Assembly (NCBI GenBank): GCA_029378245.1
Contig: JARKIF010000009.1
Span: 2,356,001 to 2,420,000, forward strand
DNA: 64,000 nt
Origin: Roridomyces roridus
Taxonomy: Eukaryota > Basidiomycota > Agaricomycetes > Agaricales > Mycenaceae
Direction of reading: 5' to 3'
A program made the position numbers and the translations under genes. Below the pieces are notes generated by a model. The model worked only from the letters and a program-made list of their open reading frames with translations, was not told the origin of the DNA and searched no databases. Shown in pieces: positions 1 to 11,566 of the stretch (positions are counted from its first letter, which is position 1; every line of letters begins with the position of its first letter).

Positions 1-1
1 C

Positions 2-547
2 AAACCCAACATCATGGCAGGCGACGTTCTACTCGGCGTTGCCTCCTCCGGCCTACACTCAAACGGCTTCTCCCTCGTCCGCAAAATCGTGCCCCTCTCG
101 GGATTGAGCTACGCCTCGCCCTGCCCATGGGACGCCCAACGCACGCTCGGCCACGCCCTCCTCGAGCCTACGCAGATCTACATCAAACAAATCCTCCCCG
201 CGGCCAAAGCCGGCCTGCTCAAAGGCATGTCGCACATCACAGGCGGCGGGTTCATCGAGAACATCCCGCGCGTGCTACCCCCAGGGCTGGGATGCTACGT
301 CGACGCGGCAGCATGGTCACTCCCACCCGTCTTCCGTTTCCTCATGCAACACGGGCACGTGGCCCCTCTCGAGATGGCACGTACCTTCAACTGCGGCGTG
401 GGCATGGTGTGTATCGTCAGCCACAAGGACGTCGAGGTTGCCATCGACGCGCTGCAACGCAGCGGGCAAGCAAAAGTGTACAAAATCGGCGAGGTGGTTG
501 ACACCCCGGGCGTGCAGATGCGCAATTTGGAGGGGTGGTCGTCTTGA
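2..547 (+). CDS. ADE5,7: AIR synthase domain, C-terminal part of bifunctional GARS-AIRS (partial, runs off left edge)
   Basis: This is the last 181 codons of phosphoribosylformylglycinamidine cyclo-ligase (AIRS), which closes the imidazole ring of AIR in cytosolic purine synthesis. The frame is open from base 2, and the visible Met at base 14 is internal. Recognisable AIRS blocks are GDVLLGVASSGLHSNGFSL near the start, the glycine-rich HITGGGFIENIPRVLP, and FNCGVGMVCIV near the end. In fungi AIRS is normally the C-terminal half of a fusion with glycinamide ribonucleotide synthetase; that N-terminal half would lie left of the window, so the fusion is inferred. The gene converges on the minus-strand CCCH gene. 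Confidence 0.9.
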   Translation, partial: KPNIMAGDVLLGVASSGLHSNGFSLVRKIVPLSGLSYASPCPWDAQRTLGHALLEPTQIYIKQILPAAKAGLLKGMSHITGGGFIENIPRVLPPGLGCYVDAAAWSLPPVFRFLMQHGHVAPLEMARTFNCGVGMVCIVSHKDVEVAIDALQRSGQAKVYKIGEVVDTPGVQMRNLEGWSS

Positions 548-928
548 TGAATCACATATTGTCCACTACCGAAAATACTAATAACATGTGCTGCGAGAGA
601 GCGTTGGGACTAGGAGATGCAGGCAATAGATATGATACGTATATGTAGGATGTATGTAGTGCTTTTCTTGTAGATGGAGACACAATAAAAAAGAGGATGC
701 AGCAGTCAAACCACGTACATGAAATGTAAATTAGGAAATGCGGGATGCGTCGACAAGATGCGAGATGTGTGGATGGATGCGGGTGGGAGGAGAGTTTGTG
801 GATTGCGCGAGGATGGAGATACTAATAATGCAGGACGGAAAACAAGTGAAATGGGTAGAGTAACACAATGATGGAAACCAAACCAGAGAAAAGGGTGGGG
901 AGGGAGGAGGAGGGGCATCGATGAATTT
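548..928. other. Intergenic, convergent 3' ends
   Basis: This is spacer between the stops of ADE5,7 and the CCCH gene. It is AT-rich with an aataaaa stretch near 684 that could serve 3'-end formation. No coding signal was seen. Confidence 0.6.
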
Positions 929-2801
929 TTAGGCGGCAACAGACACGTCAGCACCAGCCGTGGCGACTGCAGCAAACGAGATGGGAATTTTCGGAGACGA
1001 CACGCCATTCATAAGCGTCGTCGGCTCGGGTTTCAGTTCCTGGATGACGTGTCAGATGTTTTTTCTCGGCCGCCCGCTCAAAAACCACACGAACCTTGAC
1101 ACGCTCGGGCGTAAGGCCGCGCGCGGGAGTGATGGCCTGCGAGCTGTTGCTACGGACTGGGCGAGGCGCCTGGAGGATCTGGGCAGCAGTGGGCCCCGCA
1201 TGCCCATTGCCGTTGATGACAGGGCTGCGCGCAGGAGGGGTAGTCGAACCCCCAAGCACTGGGAATTCATCCGCGTTCGGAACGCGTTGTTTCACCATCG
1301 CTCTTTTAGTTCCCTGGTTCATATTCGCTTTCCCGCCCCGCCCGCCTCGCGTCGCTGGCTCGTGCACGCCGTTCCTGCCGTTCTGAAACACGCGTTAAAT
1401 ATAAAAAATAGACATAAGATTATCGCTTACCTCCTGGAGCGACAGATTGGCGAGCTTTTCGTCAATAACGGTAAAGCCATTCCGTTGCGGCCGTGGCGCA
1501 CCCCCTCGGGTCGGATAGAAGGGGATGTGACCGACGGTGCCCTCCGGAGGCATAACGTGGGGGAATCGGCATTCGGAACTAAAGTAGATGGCTTCAGAGA
1601 AGGAATATTACGGAAAAAGAATACGTACCCGTTCTTGCAGCGTCCCGTCGGGAAAAAGATACACGGTGGGGCTTGTTTACGGTTTGCAAACGAGCCCCGG
1701 CGAGCAGCGCCTCTCCGAATCGATCCGAGTCCTTCGCGTCCAGTCATGGACGCGTCGGGTTGGGGGTTGAGTTGAGGCGACGCTGGATTGGCCTCTGGGT
1801 AATTGACGACGCCGTTGGGTGGGTATTGCGGCGAAGGCATGACAAAGGCGGCCGGAGGTACGGCCGGAGGCGATGAAGGGTTGAAAGCAGCCTGCGGGGA
1901 TTGTGGTACAGGCTGCGGTGGCGGAGGAAGCGGGGGGAGGGCAATGGGAATTGGGGCTTGGCCCATTTGCGGATACATCATGGGGGACATAGGCCCATAG
2001 GGCGCGCCATTGGGACTGAATGGTGGCGGCATGGGCATCATTTCTGGCATGCCTTGTGGAGGAGGTGGTGGTGGGGGAAAAGAAGGTGGTGATACAGGAT
2101 AATAAGTCGGTGCATATGGCTGCTCGTATGATGAAGGATACTGGGCAGGCGGAGGGAGTGGTCCCTGGAAGTAGGGACCCTGCGGGTGCTGGAATAGACA
2201 CGCAGCACCATAGCGACACGCAGGAAAGTACCTGCAGGGAATAGCGGATGCAACCTCGGGAGGAGGCAAATTATTGTGACGTGACGCGCCGTTGTCGACT
2301 TGCATTGGGGGCGGTTGGTAGTACATGTCGGGGGGCGGGGCAGAATTGATAGAGGGATAAAAAGGATAATTTGCGGGCGGTTGCGGATACGTGTTCGGGT
2401 CGTTGTTCGTGTCGTAGGCGACTGCATCGACGGAACGCTCACCCCTGGCCGCGTTGAGAAGATCCAAGATGGCTGGGTCTGCAGTGTATGTTTCCGGAAG
2501 ACCCTGGCTCGATGCGTTGGTCGGATCGGCACCTAACATTTTTTTTGAAAAACCAGCACGGGCCGTACAAAAAAGGCCATACCCTTTTCAAGCAGAGCCT
2601 TTACGACTTGAAAGTGTCCATTCCTGACAGCCTCGATGAGGGGAGTCGATCCGGTGTGGTCTGCGGCAATGAGGACGGATTCGGGCAGCAGAGGAAGAAA
2701 TTACCCTTGATCTCAACGTCGACGGCGGTGGCATTGGAAAGGGCATCGTGTACAGCGTGGATATCACCGGCGGCGCACGCCTTGAAGAGAGCAGAGACCA
2801 T
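929..2801 (-). CDS. Ankyrin-repeat and tandem CCCH zinc-finger protein, putative RNA-binding
   Basis: The start MVSALFKACAAGD is followed, after a 44-nt intron, by an ankyrin-type helix pair (GSTPLIEAVRNGHFQVVKALL). A second intron leads to a Pro/Tyr-rich stretch, then CCCH finger 1 (CRYFPACRYGAACLFQH, C-x5-C-x5-C-x3-H). Finger 2 (CIFFPTGRCKNG joined to ECRFPH) is itself split by an intron near 1635. The tail is basic and low-complexity (DEFPVLGG, RGGRGG). The last intron is placed near 1029-1090, giving an exon that starts ELKPEPTTLMNG and ends DVSVAA at the stop 929-931. Two linked CCCH fingers with ankyrin repeats suggest mRNA binding; the target is unknown. Confidence 0.75.
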
Positions 2802-2990
2802 AGTCGGAAGGGGAGTGTCGAAGGAGAAGGAGAGCCGAGAACGTTACGGGAGAGAAATTTTTGTATAGTGTTGCAAATCGGGATTACGATTTCAAGTCAA
2901 AGTCTCGTGCTTGTCTCGTGCCTGCGCCCCGGCAGCCTGATTATAACTACCATCTGAAACGTATGGGTACCGCAAACCATCGGCTCATCA

Positions 2991-4568
2991 TCACAGACCA
3001 AGCTTCAACATAAGTTGTCTAGCAGGCCCTCCCGCCTGTGGCGGTAAATCCAGCTCCCTCGAAGGCGGCATGTCCATCAATTCTCGCACCGCCGTCTGTG
3101 TCTCTTTCCCTGGAGCAAAACTGTCAGAGATTACTTCCGACAACGCCCGGAAGAACCCACCGTTGTACAGCACCTCGTAAACCTGCTCCGCAATCGGCGC
3201 ACTCACACCCAGCTTGTCGATGATGGTCTTGACACCCTTGGCCGTCGACACACCCTCGGCAACACTCCCAAGTGTGGAAATGATCGTCTGCAACGACTCC
3301 CCTTTGCCCAGCCGATACCCGACAGTGTAATTCCGGCTGCTCGACGAACTGCACGTCAGGAACAGATCCCCTACCCCTGCCAACCCCAGAAATGTCAACG
3401 GCGACGCCCCGTACGCCGTGCCGATGCACGTCATCTCGGCCAATCCGCGAGTTATTATCACTGTGAATCATCAGCAACTACTTTGAGGCCTCGTCGGACG
3501 CTACCAACTTGCTCGCGTGTTGTTCTCGTATCCAAGCCCGTCCGACATGCCCGCGGCAATAGCGTATACGTTTTTAAGCGCCCCCGCTAATTCCAGACCG
3601 ATAGGATCACTGCCTGTATAACTACCAAGTAATCAGCGCTTGCAGTCGACCTCTGCTCGGGGAAAAGGCACCAGCGGAAGTGCGGCTCATGAAACAGATT
3701 CGTCGTCTTGTTTGCCTCTGCTTCGGTCATGGACGCGACCGAGACGGAGGTGGGTCGTCTGAGAATAACTATTCCGACCTGTTCAGCAACGCCTGCGACA
3801 AGTCTCGCGCCTTACTTTCTTTAGCAAACGAGGGTCCTGACTGGCACACTATCAGTCGAGTCTTCGGAAATTTGAGCCGACACTCACTATGAATGTCGCG
3901 GCTCTCGCCACGGACGCGCCGCATGTATCGGCGATTATTTCCAGAGTCAGGGCATTCGTCCCAACTTCTATACCCTTGTTGACAAAAATGAGCAGTGGAA
4001 GTTTTGTATTGCCGTCTATGTTCAGAGAGCGGTTGAGAATCGTCAGGTTTTCTCTGTCCAAAATTAGACGCGCTAGTGTGAGCCAGCGGACGAGTTACCT
4101 CAAGAACTGCGTCGGAATCGCAAACAGCAGCACGTCCATGCCGTGCAGAAAGTCGGCGCCGGGTAGTTCGGGGCCCACAGCCGTGATATTCTGAAGGAAT
4201 CATTCGAACCAACATGTTCCGGGAAAGAAACATGACAACCTTTGAAAAGTTGTGTTCGGGAAGGTACTTGAGATGTTTGCGGTGGATGTTAAAGTGCTTG
4301 ACGACCTCGGCCTCGCGGGACCACAAGTAGACGCGATGCTCCGAGTCGCCCAGATGATCTGCGAGACAGCAGCCAAAGTTACCTAGGCAAGTACGCGTCG
4401 GGTCATGGTCTCGGGACGCCAGAGTCTGGACTTTTTACCTGCACCGAGTACAAGGACTTTGGATTCAGAGTCGGGCTGTGGCTTGGAGGTTGGCATTGTG
4501 AATCGAAAGGTGGAGGTGAAAGAACGGAAGGAGGGGCGTCGATGACGCGCCACACGAGTTGCAAGCAT
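2991..4568 (-). CDS. Glycerol-3-phosphate dehydrogenase [NAD(P)+], GpsA type
   Basis: The enzyme reduces dihydroxyacetone phosphate to sn-glycerol-3-phosphate. Visible in order are the nucleotide-binding [20 protein letters not shown] (split by an intron after GAG), [33 protein letters not shown], and the C-terminal domain [15 protein letters not shown] / [14 protein letters not shown]. These match bacterial GpsA more than yeast Gpd1. From Met at 4568 the first 24 residues are Arg/Ser-rich without acid residues, like a mitochondrial presequence; an internal Met at 4496 would give a cytosolic form. At least six introns are present. The gene is divergent with SED5, whose ATG lies 65 bp away. 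Confidence 0.85.
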
Positions 4569-4633
4569 GATGATTCTGAAAATGGCCCCGCGTCTTGTGA
4601 TGCGTGGCTGTACACCTCATCCCTTCTCCGTTC

Positions 4634-5911
4634 ATGCCGCCGCCGATCCAGGACCGTACAAACGAGTTTCGGTCTTGTGTGGACTCGATTCGTTCTCGTT
4701 CTTCCCTCACCCGCGGCGGCGCCGATTCAAAACAACGACTTCTTCGCAATGCGAAGACGACGGCAAAGACAGAATTTGCGAGCATGGCCTCGGCCATTGG
4801 GAAGGATATCAACGGTACCAACATAAAACTGGGGAAATTGGCCCAGCGTGCGCAACCATCGTCTCTATTCAACCGGGGTTACTCATGCACATCTCCAGTG
4901 GCAAAGCGGAAAACGTTGTTCGATGACCGGCCAGTCGAAATTAGCGTACGTGTCGGTGTTCAGGGCATTCCACGTCGTCCCTCAAACCCCTCCTAGGAAC
5001 TCACCTTCATAATCAAACAAGACATTGCCAATTTCAACAAGCAGATAGCCTCGCTGCAGTCTTATGTGAAGCAACGGAGCGCGCAGGGGTCAAAGTCGCC
5101 AGAGGCCAAGCAGCTCGAGGAGCACAATAACAATGTTGTAATGCTGCTCCAGAGCATGCTGGCGAATACGAGCATGACCTTCAAGGATGTGCTCGAGCTC
5201 CGGACGCAGAACATGAAGGAGTCGAGGAATCGGACGGAGCAATTCATGTATTCCACTTCGACCGCCACGGCTCAAGCTGCTGCTTCCAGTGCGCTGCCTC
5301 TCTTTCGTACTCGTCGTCTGAAACTAAACAAGGACACAGGTTCAATGCTCTATAATTCCCGTCCAGACCCAATGGGCGACGGCAGCCCCAGCCGATACGA
5401 TTCCAAGGGCAAGGGACGGGCACCCCAGAACGGCGACGTCCTCGCACTAGACCTAGATTCCGCCGAAGCAGGTATTCCGGGGACGCAAAACGGCGGTGCC
5501 TTCCAGCAAATGCAGCTCGTCGAGCAACAGGTGCGTTTCTCATGTCATCCCGCTCTCGCAGCGCTCCAACACACAGCTTCACAGGACTCGTACATCCAAT
5601 CTCGTTCGACGGCGATAGAATCAATAGAGACCACGATTGCCGAGCTCGGCCAGATTTTCACCCAGCTGGCGACAATGGTGGCGGAGCAGCGCGAGACGGT
5701 ACAGCGGATCGACGCCGACACGATGGATATTGCTTCAAACGTGTCTGGAGCACAGCGGGAACTTCTCAAGTACTATGCGAGCATCTCGAGCAATCGCTGG
5801 CTGATGCTAAAGGTGTTCGGCGTGTTGATCGTATTCGTGCGTGCCTTTGCTCAGAATAGTCCAAGACGCTAATTTTGTTTCCAGTTCTTGGTCTTTATTC
5901 TCGTCTCATGA
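4634..5911 (+). CDS. SED5: Syntaxin-5 family Qa-SNARE, ER-Golgi/Golgi
   Basis: This SNARE of the early Golgi drives fusion of ER-derived and intra-Golgi vesicles. The N-terminus MPPPIQDRTNEFRSCVDSI is the typical Sed5 start and chooses Met 4634 over an upstream in-frame Met at 4604. An Habc-type helical region follows (FIIKQDIANFNKQI, LEEHNNNVVMLLQSMLA), then a Ser/Gly linker. The Qa-SNARE helix is IESIETTIAELGQIF with the central Gln in FTQLATMVAEQ. It ends in one transmembrane helix, WLMLKVFGVLIVFFLVFILVS. Introns are visible after VEIS, after QLVEQQ and inside the membrane helix. GOS1, its usual SNARE partner, is also in the window. Confidence 0.92.
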
Positions 5912-5994
5912 GGGCTGGGCCCATTATATCTATCTAAAAGGACTTTCTTACTTGTTTCGGTCGCTGGAAGCGTCATAATGGAATAACATTACTA

Positions 5995-7091
5995 CTAGCC
6001 AACTGGTATAGCATTGACACCGGTTCCCCATTGCTTCCCTCTTGATTTTGACCGGACTCTGCTGTGTTTCTGCCCACCGCGATGTGTGATACCGTCGTCT
6101 TCGTCCTCCACTGTCCAAGTCTTTCTCTTGGACTCGACCTGCTCCAAACCACTTGTGCGAGAAAATCGCTGAGGCAGGTCGGGGACCGCAGACAAGGATG
6201 GGTCGCTTTTCGCCAGCTTCTCGATTCGATCTTTCTGAGCTGGGGCTTTAGTAAGAAGTCAAGCAACGTTGGGAGACGCACCCTCTGATCGAACAATCCT
6301 TTATTGCGTTCTTTGAGTTTCGTGATACGACCGTCGCCTTTACCACCTCCACCGACGGTTAGTTCCACATTGATTTTCCGGCCCTCGAGCTCGGATTGGT
6401 GTAATTTAAGTCCTTGCTGCAGGGCGTTGCGGTGGGTGAACTCTACAAAGGCGCATCCTTTCGATTTTATGACGGGTCTGCCGGGTGTCGCTTTGGGTGT
6501 CCGTAGACGGACTGTCGGTGGGGGGTCTACGCCTAGTTAGGACATGCAAATGTTTGGAGAGTGTAGATGTACCGCAAGCTGCAAAGTGAGCTTTTATTGC
6601 CTCGGCGGTGGTCGTGTATTTGAGGTTTCCTACACGATGAATTGGAGAGAGGATACAGCAAAGGGAATGCGACGCACCGACGAAGAGAATGAACCGCTGC
6701 TTTACTTCCGAGTTTTTGTCCGCTTCGCCCTTGGCGCCCTTGGTTTTTTTCTTCTCGGGGCCTGGCTCCTTCTCTGAGGTCTCATCCACTGCAGACTCCC
6801 TTTTCCGCTTTTTCGTCTTGACCGGAGCAGCTGAATCCCCATCCCCGTCCTTCGCCTTTTCTTTCCCCTTTGCTTTCCGCGCCGACGCACTACTCTTCGC
6901 ATCCACCGGGACAGCGTCCTTCTCATCCGTGCCATCTTGAACATCAACGAGATCTTGTACCTCCAAGACAGGAAGCGAGCCATCCTCCAGGCTAGTCGGA
7001 TTAGCATTCGCCAGGGCGCCGCCTCGGTTTTTGCTCGGAAGGCGATTCCCTTCTTTTGCTTTTTGGTGAGTTTGGGTTGAGAGGCGCTCAT
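5995..7091 (-). CDS. NOP6: Single-RRM nucleolar protein, Nop6-like (apparent frameshift)
   Basis: The start MSASQPKLTKKQKKGIAFRAK matches the LTKKQKK..AFR start of Nop6 proteins, which bind pre-rRNA in early 40S assembly. A lysine/glutamate-rich nuclear segment follows, then one RRM with RNP2 FILFVGNLKY and RNP1-like KSKGCAFVEF, then a tail ending KQWGTGVNAIPVG. Three introns lie in or after the RRM. The frame changes by one base near 7028-7032, inside a run of five T (A on the coding strand); one more base there would join the N-terminus to the body. This is a sequencing indel or a real mutation. The gene is divergent with the next one, 189 bp away. Confidence 0.8.
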
Positions 7092-7280
7092 TTGCGGCGA
7101 GGCTGCTATTTTCGATTGAATGACGTCCAAGTGGGTCTCGAGAGAGAAAGTTGCCTGGAGGTCACACTCAGTCACATCAGTCGCGCTTTCTTTCGTTCCA
7201 CCACGACGCGTATTGCAGGTCAGTCTTTATCGCATATGGACGCGTTCTTTCTGACGATTTCTCCAGCCTGCATTGCTATC

Positions 7281-9019
7281 ATGCCTCCGCGTAAAAAAGC
7301 CACGCGCGCTCTCAAACGGAATCGTACTGAAATGTTTCCGCATTTGTCTGCTTCGTCCCCACCGCAGGACATTGACGAGTTCATCCCTTTCTCTCCCAAG
7401 CCTGCCAAACGTGCCCGTCGGTCCTCTAATCCAGAACTCTCGTACAAAAAGATCAGATTATCGGTCGTTGCGACCCCAGCAGCGTCCCCTTCCCAGTTCC
7501 AAACCCCTTACCCTTCTACCCTCAGCCAGGAACAAACGTATCGGCTGCCATCCTCCGTCCCCATACATTCCGAACAGCTTTCGCCGATCCCTGCTTCACG
7601 AGGGCTCGTTTCCCGCCCCACGTCTAGTCATAAAGAGAATGTTGTACGCCGTGCATCCAAGAAATCGGCATCGCTTCACAGCCCGTTCCATAGCCGTCCC
7701 AACTCCGCACATTCTTCTCCCCAGAAACTTGCTTCTACTTCTCTAAAACGCACGCTTTCTGATACCAACTATAACCCCAATGTACCGCAGAGTTCGAGCA
7801 CCACCTCTTCCCCCATCCGTCTTCTCTCCCCGCTCCGCACTCGCCGTCCGTCGGCTCCCAGCCCTCCGCGTCCAGGTTCCTGGCTCTCGAATGAAATCGA
7901 CGGATTCGATTTCGACTTTCACTTTGCCGCAGCCAATTCCACACCCTTTTCTATTCCCTCAGCCATGGATGACGTCGACTTCGACCGCCCTCCCTCCTCC
8001 CTTTCGTTTTATGGCGGCGACTTTGATGGAGCGCCGATCTTTGACGACGAAGTCAAAGGTCCTTTGATGCTGAATAGCGCATATACAGCCGGCCTTGGTT
8101 CCGTCTTTGACGATGACGAGTTTGTCGACTCGGAACCAGATCTCACACTCTCGCAGGATCCCTTTGGCGCGTCGTATGGACTCAAGTCCCTGCCTACCCG
8201 CGCACGCAGTCCTTGGCTTAGCGACAGCATCATCTTGTCGCAAAATCCCGCTCAGGAACACGCATATATGCACTCCCCGAGCAGCAGCGACGTCGGTATG
8301 GTCGAGGATGAGGATATGGTTTTTGCTTTTGATCCCGCCCCATCTGGGTTTGAAATGGTCGACTCGGATTCTGAGGACCCTGTGCTTCGTAGCAGCGAAG
8401 GCGAGCTGAAGCAGATGTTTGATGATTTGGCTCTCGGTAAGTCTTCTTCTTCACTTTACTTCACGTCGCTCATATCCTCCCGGAAGCTCCGAAATCCCGC
8501 CCCCTCATCAACCGTACGCGCTCTCTCGAGGCTGAAGATACTACCGCGGCATCCTCATCGCAACCCAAGGCCGGCAGGGACCGCCGTGGCACCATTCGCG
8601 CCTCAGACTTTCCGTTGATGCCTGCCAGACGCTCGCGCAGTGGTACCATCACCGCCACCGCGCCCACCACTGCTACAGCCGCCGCGAAGCGCACTCGCAG
8701 CGGCACCATCATTGCCGCTCCGCCTGCTGCGCCTACTGTACGTGAGGAAGGAGAGGTAGATGAGACGGAGGAGTTGAGTGGGTGGTGCTCTAATGGATGG
8801 TCGGTTGCAGCGCCACCGTCGCCTGTGGTTACACGCCCTCGTCCGCGTCCCCGTCGCCTTTCGTGGAAGCCTGCTCCGCTCTCGCCTGAAGGCCGTTCGG
8901 AGGGTGGGTTTGGCTCTGGATTGTTGCCGTCGCCGGTTTTAGAACGCAAGGGTAAAGGGAAGGCTCCCAGAATTGAGGATGTCGATGTGGTGATGGAGGA
9001 GGACGAGGAAGAGCTTTGA
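7281..9019 (+). CDS. Conserved-type low-complexity protein, unknown function
   Basis: I do not recognise a domain. Met 7281 (MPPRKKATRALKRNR) gives a basic, nuclear-signal-like N-terminus and avoids reading back into the NOP6 promoter. The protein is Ser/Pro-rich with SP/TP sites, then has an acidic region (FDFDFHF, DDDEFVDSEPDL, MVDSDSEDPV), suggesting a phosphorylated nuclear protein. One intron (about 8435-8486) joins DDLAL to APKSRPLINRTRSLEAED. The second exon carries two SRSGTI/TRSGTI repeats and ends EEDEEEL. Confidence 0.7.
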
Positions 9020-9479
9020 ATGGTCGAGGTGAGTGTTGGTTTTCTCTCTTCGTTCAAAGCTGAATCCGCTCTCTAGTTGTTTTTGCACTGAGAGGGAATG
9101 AAGGTTGTTTTCTGTTTCTGTAAATCGACATGTTGTCTCCGTGTATCAAGTTGTGTTTTAGAATTCGGGAGTCGCAGTACTTTAGCCAATCGCGACGAAT
9201 CTTTTTTCTCCTCGTCATCGTTGAGCGCGTCGAAAGCAACACTAAGGATTTGGTCGAGTTCTCTTATCTGGGCAGAAATGACCTAGAGCCTCAAGTGCAA
9301 GTCGAAGAAGACTTTCGTGCTTGGTCACGAAATAGAAAAAAATCGGATTTGATTGGATAGTATGTCCACTGTATGTAACTTCAGCACCTTGCCCCGCCCC
9401 AAACGCCTTCCAAGCCAATTCGTTCATCGTTCCCTCCTCGCACCCTCCCCCCACATATGATCACCTTGCATCCTCCCCC
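9020..9479. other. Intergenic spacer
   Basis: AT-richer sequence after the stop of the previous gene. I see no gene or repeat. A forward reading of about 76 codons crosses it but has no protein-like features. Confidence 0.5.
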
Positions 9480-10763
9480 CTAACTCTCTCTGAAGCAAAA
9501 ACCACAACCCGTCCATCGTTCCTTGACTTGTTTCGCCCCCGATTTGGACCAGCCAAAAATCCGCATATTGTGACCGATTCGCGGGAACCCAAAGACCACC
9601 CAAAGCCACGAAAAGCAAGAGACAACGACCGACAGCGAACACAGCACACGGAACACGAATAGATGTAGTCGTGTGATGTTGGTTGGGATAGTAGTGTGCA
9701 TAGGGGTGTACAGAGGCTGTAGTTGTTGCCGTGTGGGCGTGGGTGCCTGGAGGACTTGGTGCCTGGTGGGCGAAGCGCGAAGGAAGGTGGGTGCCGAAGG
9801 GCAGTGGGTGACATAACCAGACCAGCGAGATGAGCGTTGGCCAAGACGGGCTGACGAGGACTGCAACGAGCGACCGAACGACCCTCTTTCCACCAAAAAA
9901 CCAAAACCAATCCGACAGCTGCTCGGCAAGACGTCGCCCGAGTCGAAAGTGCGACCAACCCCCGCACCAACGTCTTGCTGAGTCGTGTCGACCACGTACC
10001 GCGGCGTGCGGCAGCCCAAGCGTCCTTGACGGCCGTACCTTGAACATCGCGTCGTGGCCCTGTCGGTCTTGAGAGTGGCAGTGGCGGTCTGAGAGGATGG
10101 GTCGCGCCATCGTTGTCTCGTCGACAGGCAAGGTCCTGTATGCGACACCCGTCTTGTTCCATGCCTTGGGATCTCGCTGGGGGTGCTTGACGTGGGGACG
10201 GCGTCGAGCGGGAGGAGGAGCAAGGCGGGAGAAGGAGGAAGGGGCGACGAGTGAGGACGACAGTGAGTCTTCTCGACGAGCAGGGCGACAGTCCAACTGG
10301 CAAAGGGAGCAACGGACAAGACAGGCGGGACGTGGCCATCGTGGGCTCACTCACTTCGCGGCCCGGCCCTAACCCAAAACCAGTCGGCAAGGGTCCTACC
10401 ACAGGAGGGGGGGCGAGTGCGGGGGCAAGGCTGGCCATAACATGTAGGGGGCGGCGCGCCAATACCCAGTCCGCAGCTATCTAACCTGAAGTGGTAGGCC
10501 CCACAGTTCCTGCTTCGCGTCGAGGGTCGTCCTTGATTCACTTCATCGCTGGGACGGCGGCGAGGGGAGGGTGTGGATGGCGGATGTAAGCAGCTTCTAA
10601 TACAACGCGTCAGTGAGTGGTCGACAACGGCGAGAAAGGCTGCTTACAATGTCCGAGACGACGCGCAACCATCGGCGGGTGAGAGTTGAGTTGAGATCTG
10701 GAAGAGCGAGTTAATACTGGCGTAGGTGGCGACGAAGTGCATTACCTCGCTACCGACAGACAT
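9480..10763 (-). CDS. Candidate spliced gene or long non-coding RNA, minus strand (unresolved)
   Basis: A chain of consensus minus-strand introns supports a spliced transcript: 10698-10745, 10597-10647, 10431-10485 and 10297-10354, each 48-58 nt with GT-AG ends, plus a donor AAG|GTACGG at 10038. Starting at ATG 10763 (MSVGSE) the reading stays open across all four junctions to at least 10039. All three minus frames are nearly stop-free from about 9480 to 10320, so openness alone proves little. The predicted peptide is Ser/Pro/Arg-rich and unlike any family I know. It could be a coding gene, a long leader or a non-coding RNA. Confidence 0.35.
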
Positions 10764-11566
10764 CGCTCATCTGAACGCGGGCGGGGCGGGCAACGGCGAG
10801 GTCTATAACGGCGAGTCAGCATGGACGCTGCAGAAGACGATGAGGACAGACGAACGGTCAGACCGCTGCTAACCAGGCCGTCGAGGACGCTGGGTGCACG
10901 AAGGCAGAGGAAGAGGTCGCTCCATGGGAGGAGGAAGGAGAAGAAGATGGGGATTAGAGGCCGAACATGGTTTCTTATATACCTCTGCGACCCTGCATTT
11001 CTGACAAGAATGGAGATCGGACAGCGGATGTCGAGCGGAAGGCATTTACTCGGGGCATGGCTCGGAGACCAGACAAATTTTTTGTCGAAAAAAGTTTTTT
11101 TCAGAGGGCGTCGCCGCGGATTCTCGCGTGCATAGCATGGGGTGAGCCTTTGGGCGAGTCCGCCAGTGATATGACGCGCTTCAGGGAAACTGGAGTGGCG
11201 GGCATGGGAGTTGTGGAGAAAGAGGCGCGTCGGTGCAGGTGCCGATCAATGGCTGTGTCGGCCACCACACCGTGATTCAGTGCTCAGCGCGTCCGTGAAC
11301 CTACGAGTTGTTGAGGATTCCTGGTCTCCAAGAACTCTACGATGGAGCGCGGCGCGATTCGATACACTCATCTGTCCTGCGCAAGTCGACACCAACCCTT
11401 CAGTTCTAAATGCGCTCTGGCATACCAACAGTGACGCGCCAAAACTTGAGAGGCCGCCATAGACTTGAAGCTGTTAAAATGCGGAATCTTCCTATGTCCC
11501 AGTACCAAGGACTGAAAAATGAGCTGGCATTGCGCTGCCGTCGTGTCGTCTACAATTACTGCACAA
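10764..11566. other. Intergenic region, promoter side of the candidate minus transcript
   Basis: It holds the TATA-like box and CT-rich stretch. It also holds a small perfect inverted repeat, ttttttgtcgaaaaaa, near 11081-11096, and otherwise no gene signal. Confidence 0.4.
10974..10981 (-). promoter_or_regulatory. TATA-like box for the minus-strand transcript
   Basis: Read on the minus strand this is TATATAAG, followed by a CT-rich stretch near 10921-10955 of the kind found at fungal start sites. A further likely leader intron lies at about 10830-10875 (GTTAGC to TTCTGCAG with a CTGAC branch point). Confidence 0.4.

Noticed and set aside
9424..10462. Three overlapping long minus-strand ORFs as three genes
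   Set aside because: Openness in all frames is a composition effect. At most one spliced product is possible, and none resembles a known protein.
11073..11108. Hairpin with T tract as a bacterial-type terminator
   Set aside because: The window is eukaryotic; the AT-rich palindrome is short and lies outside any gene 3' end.
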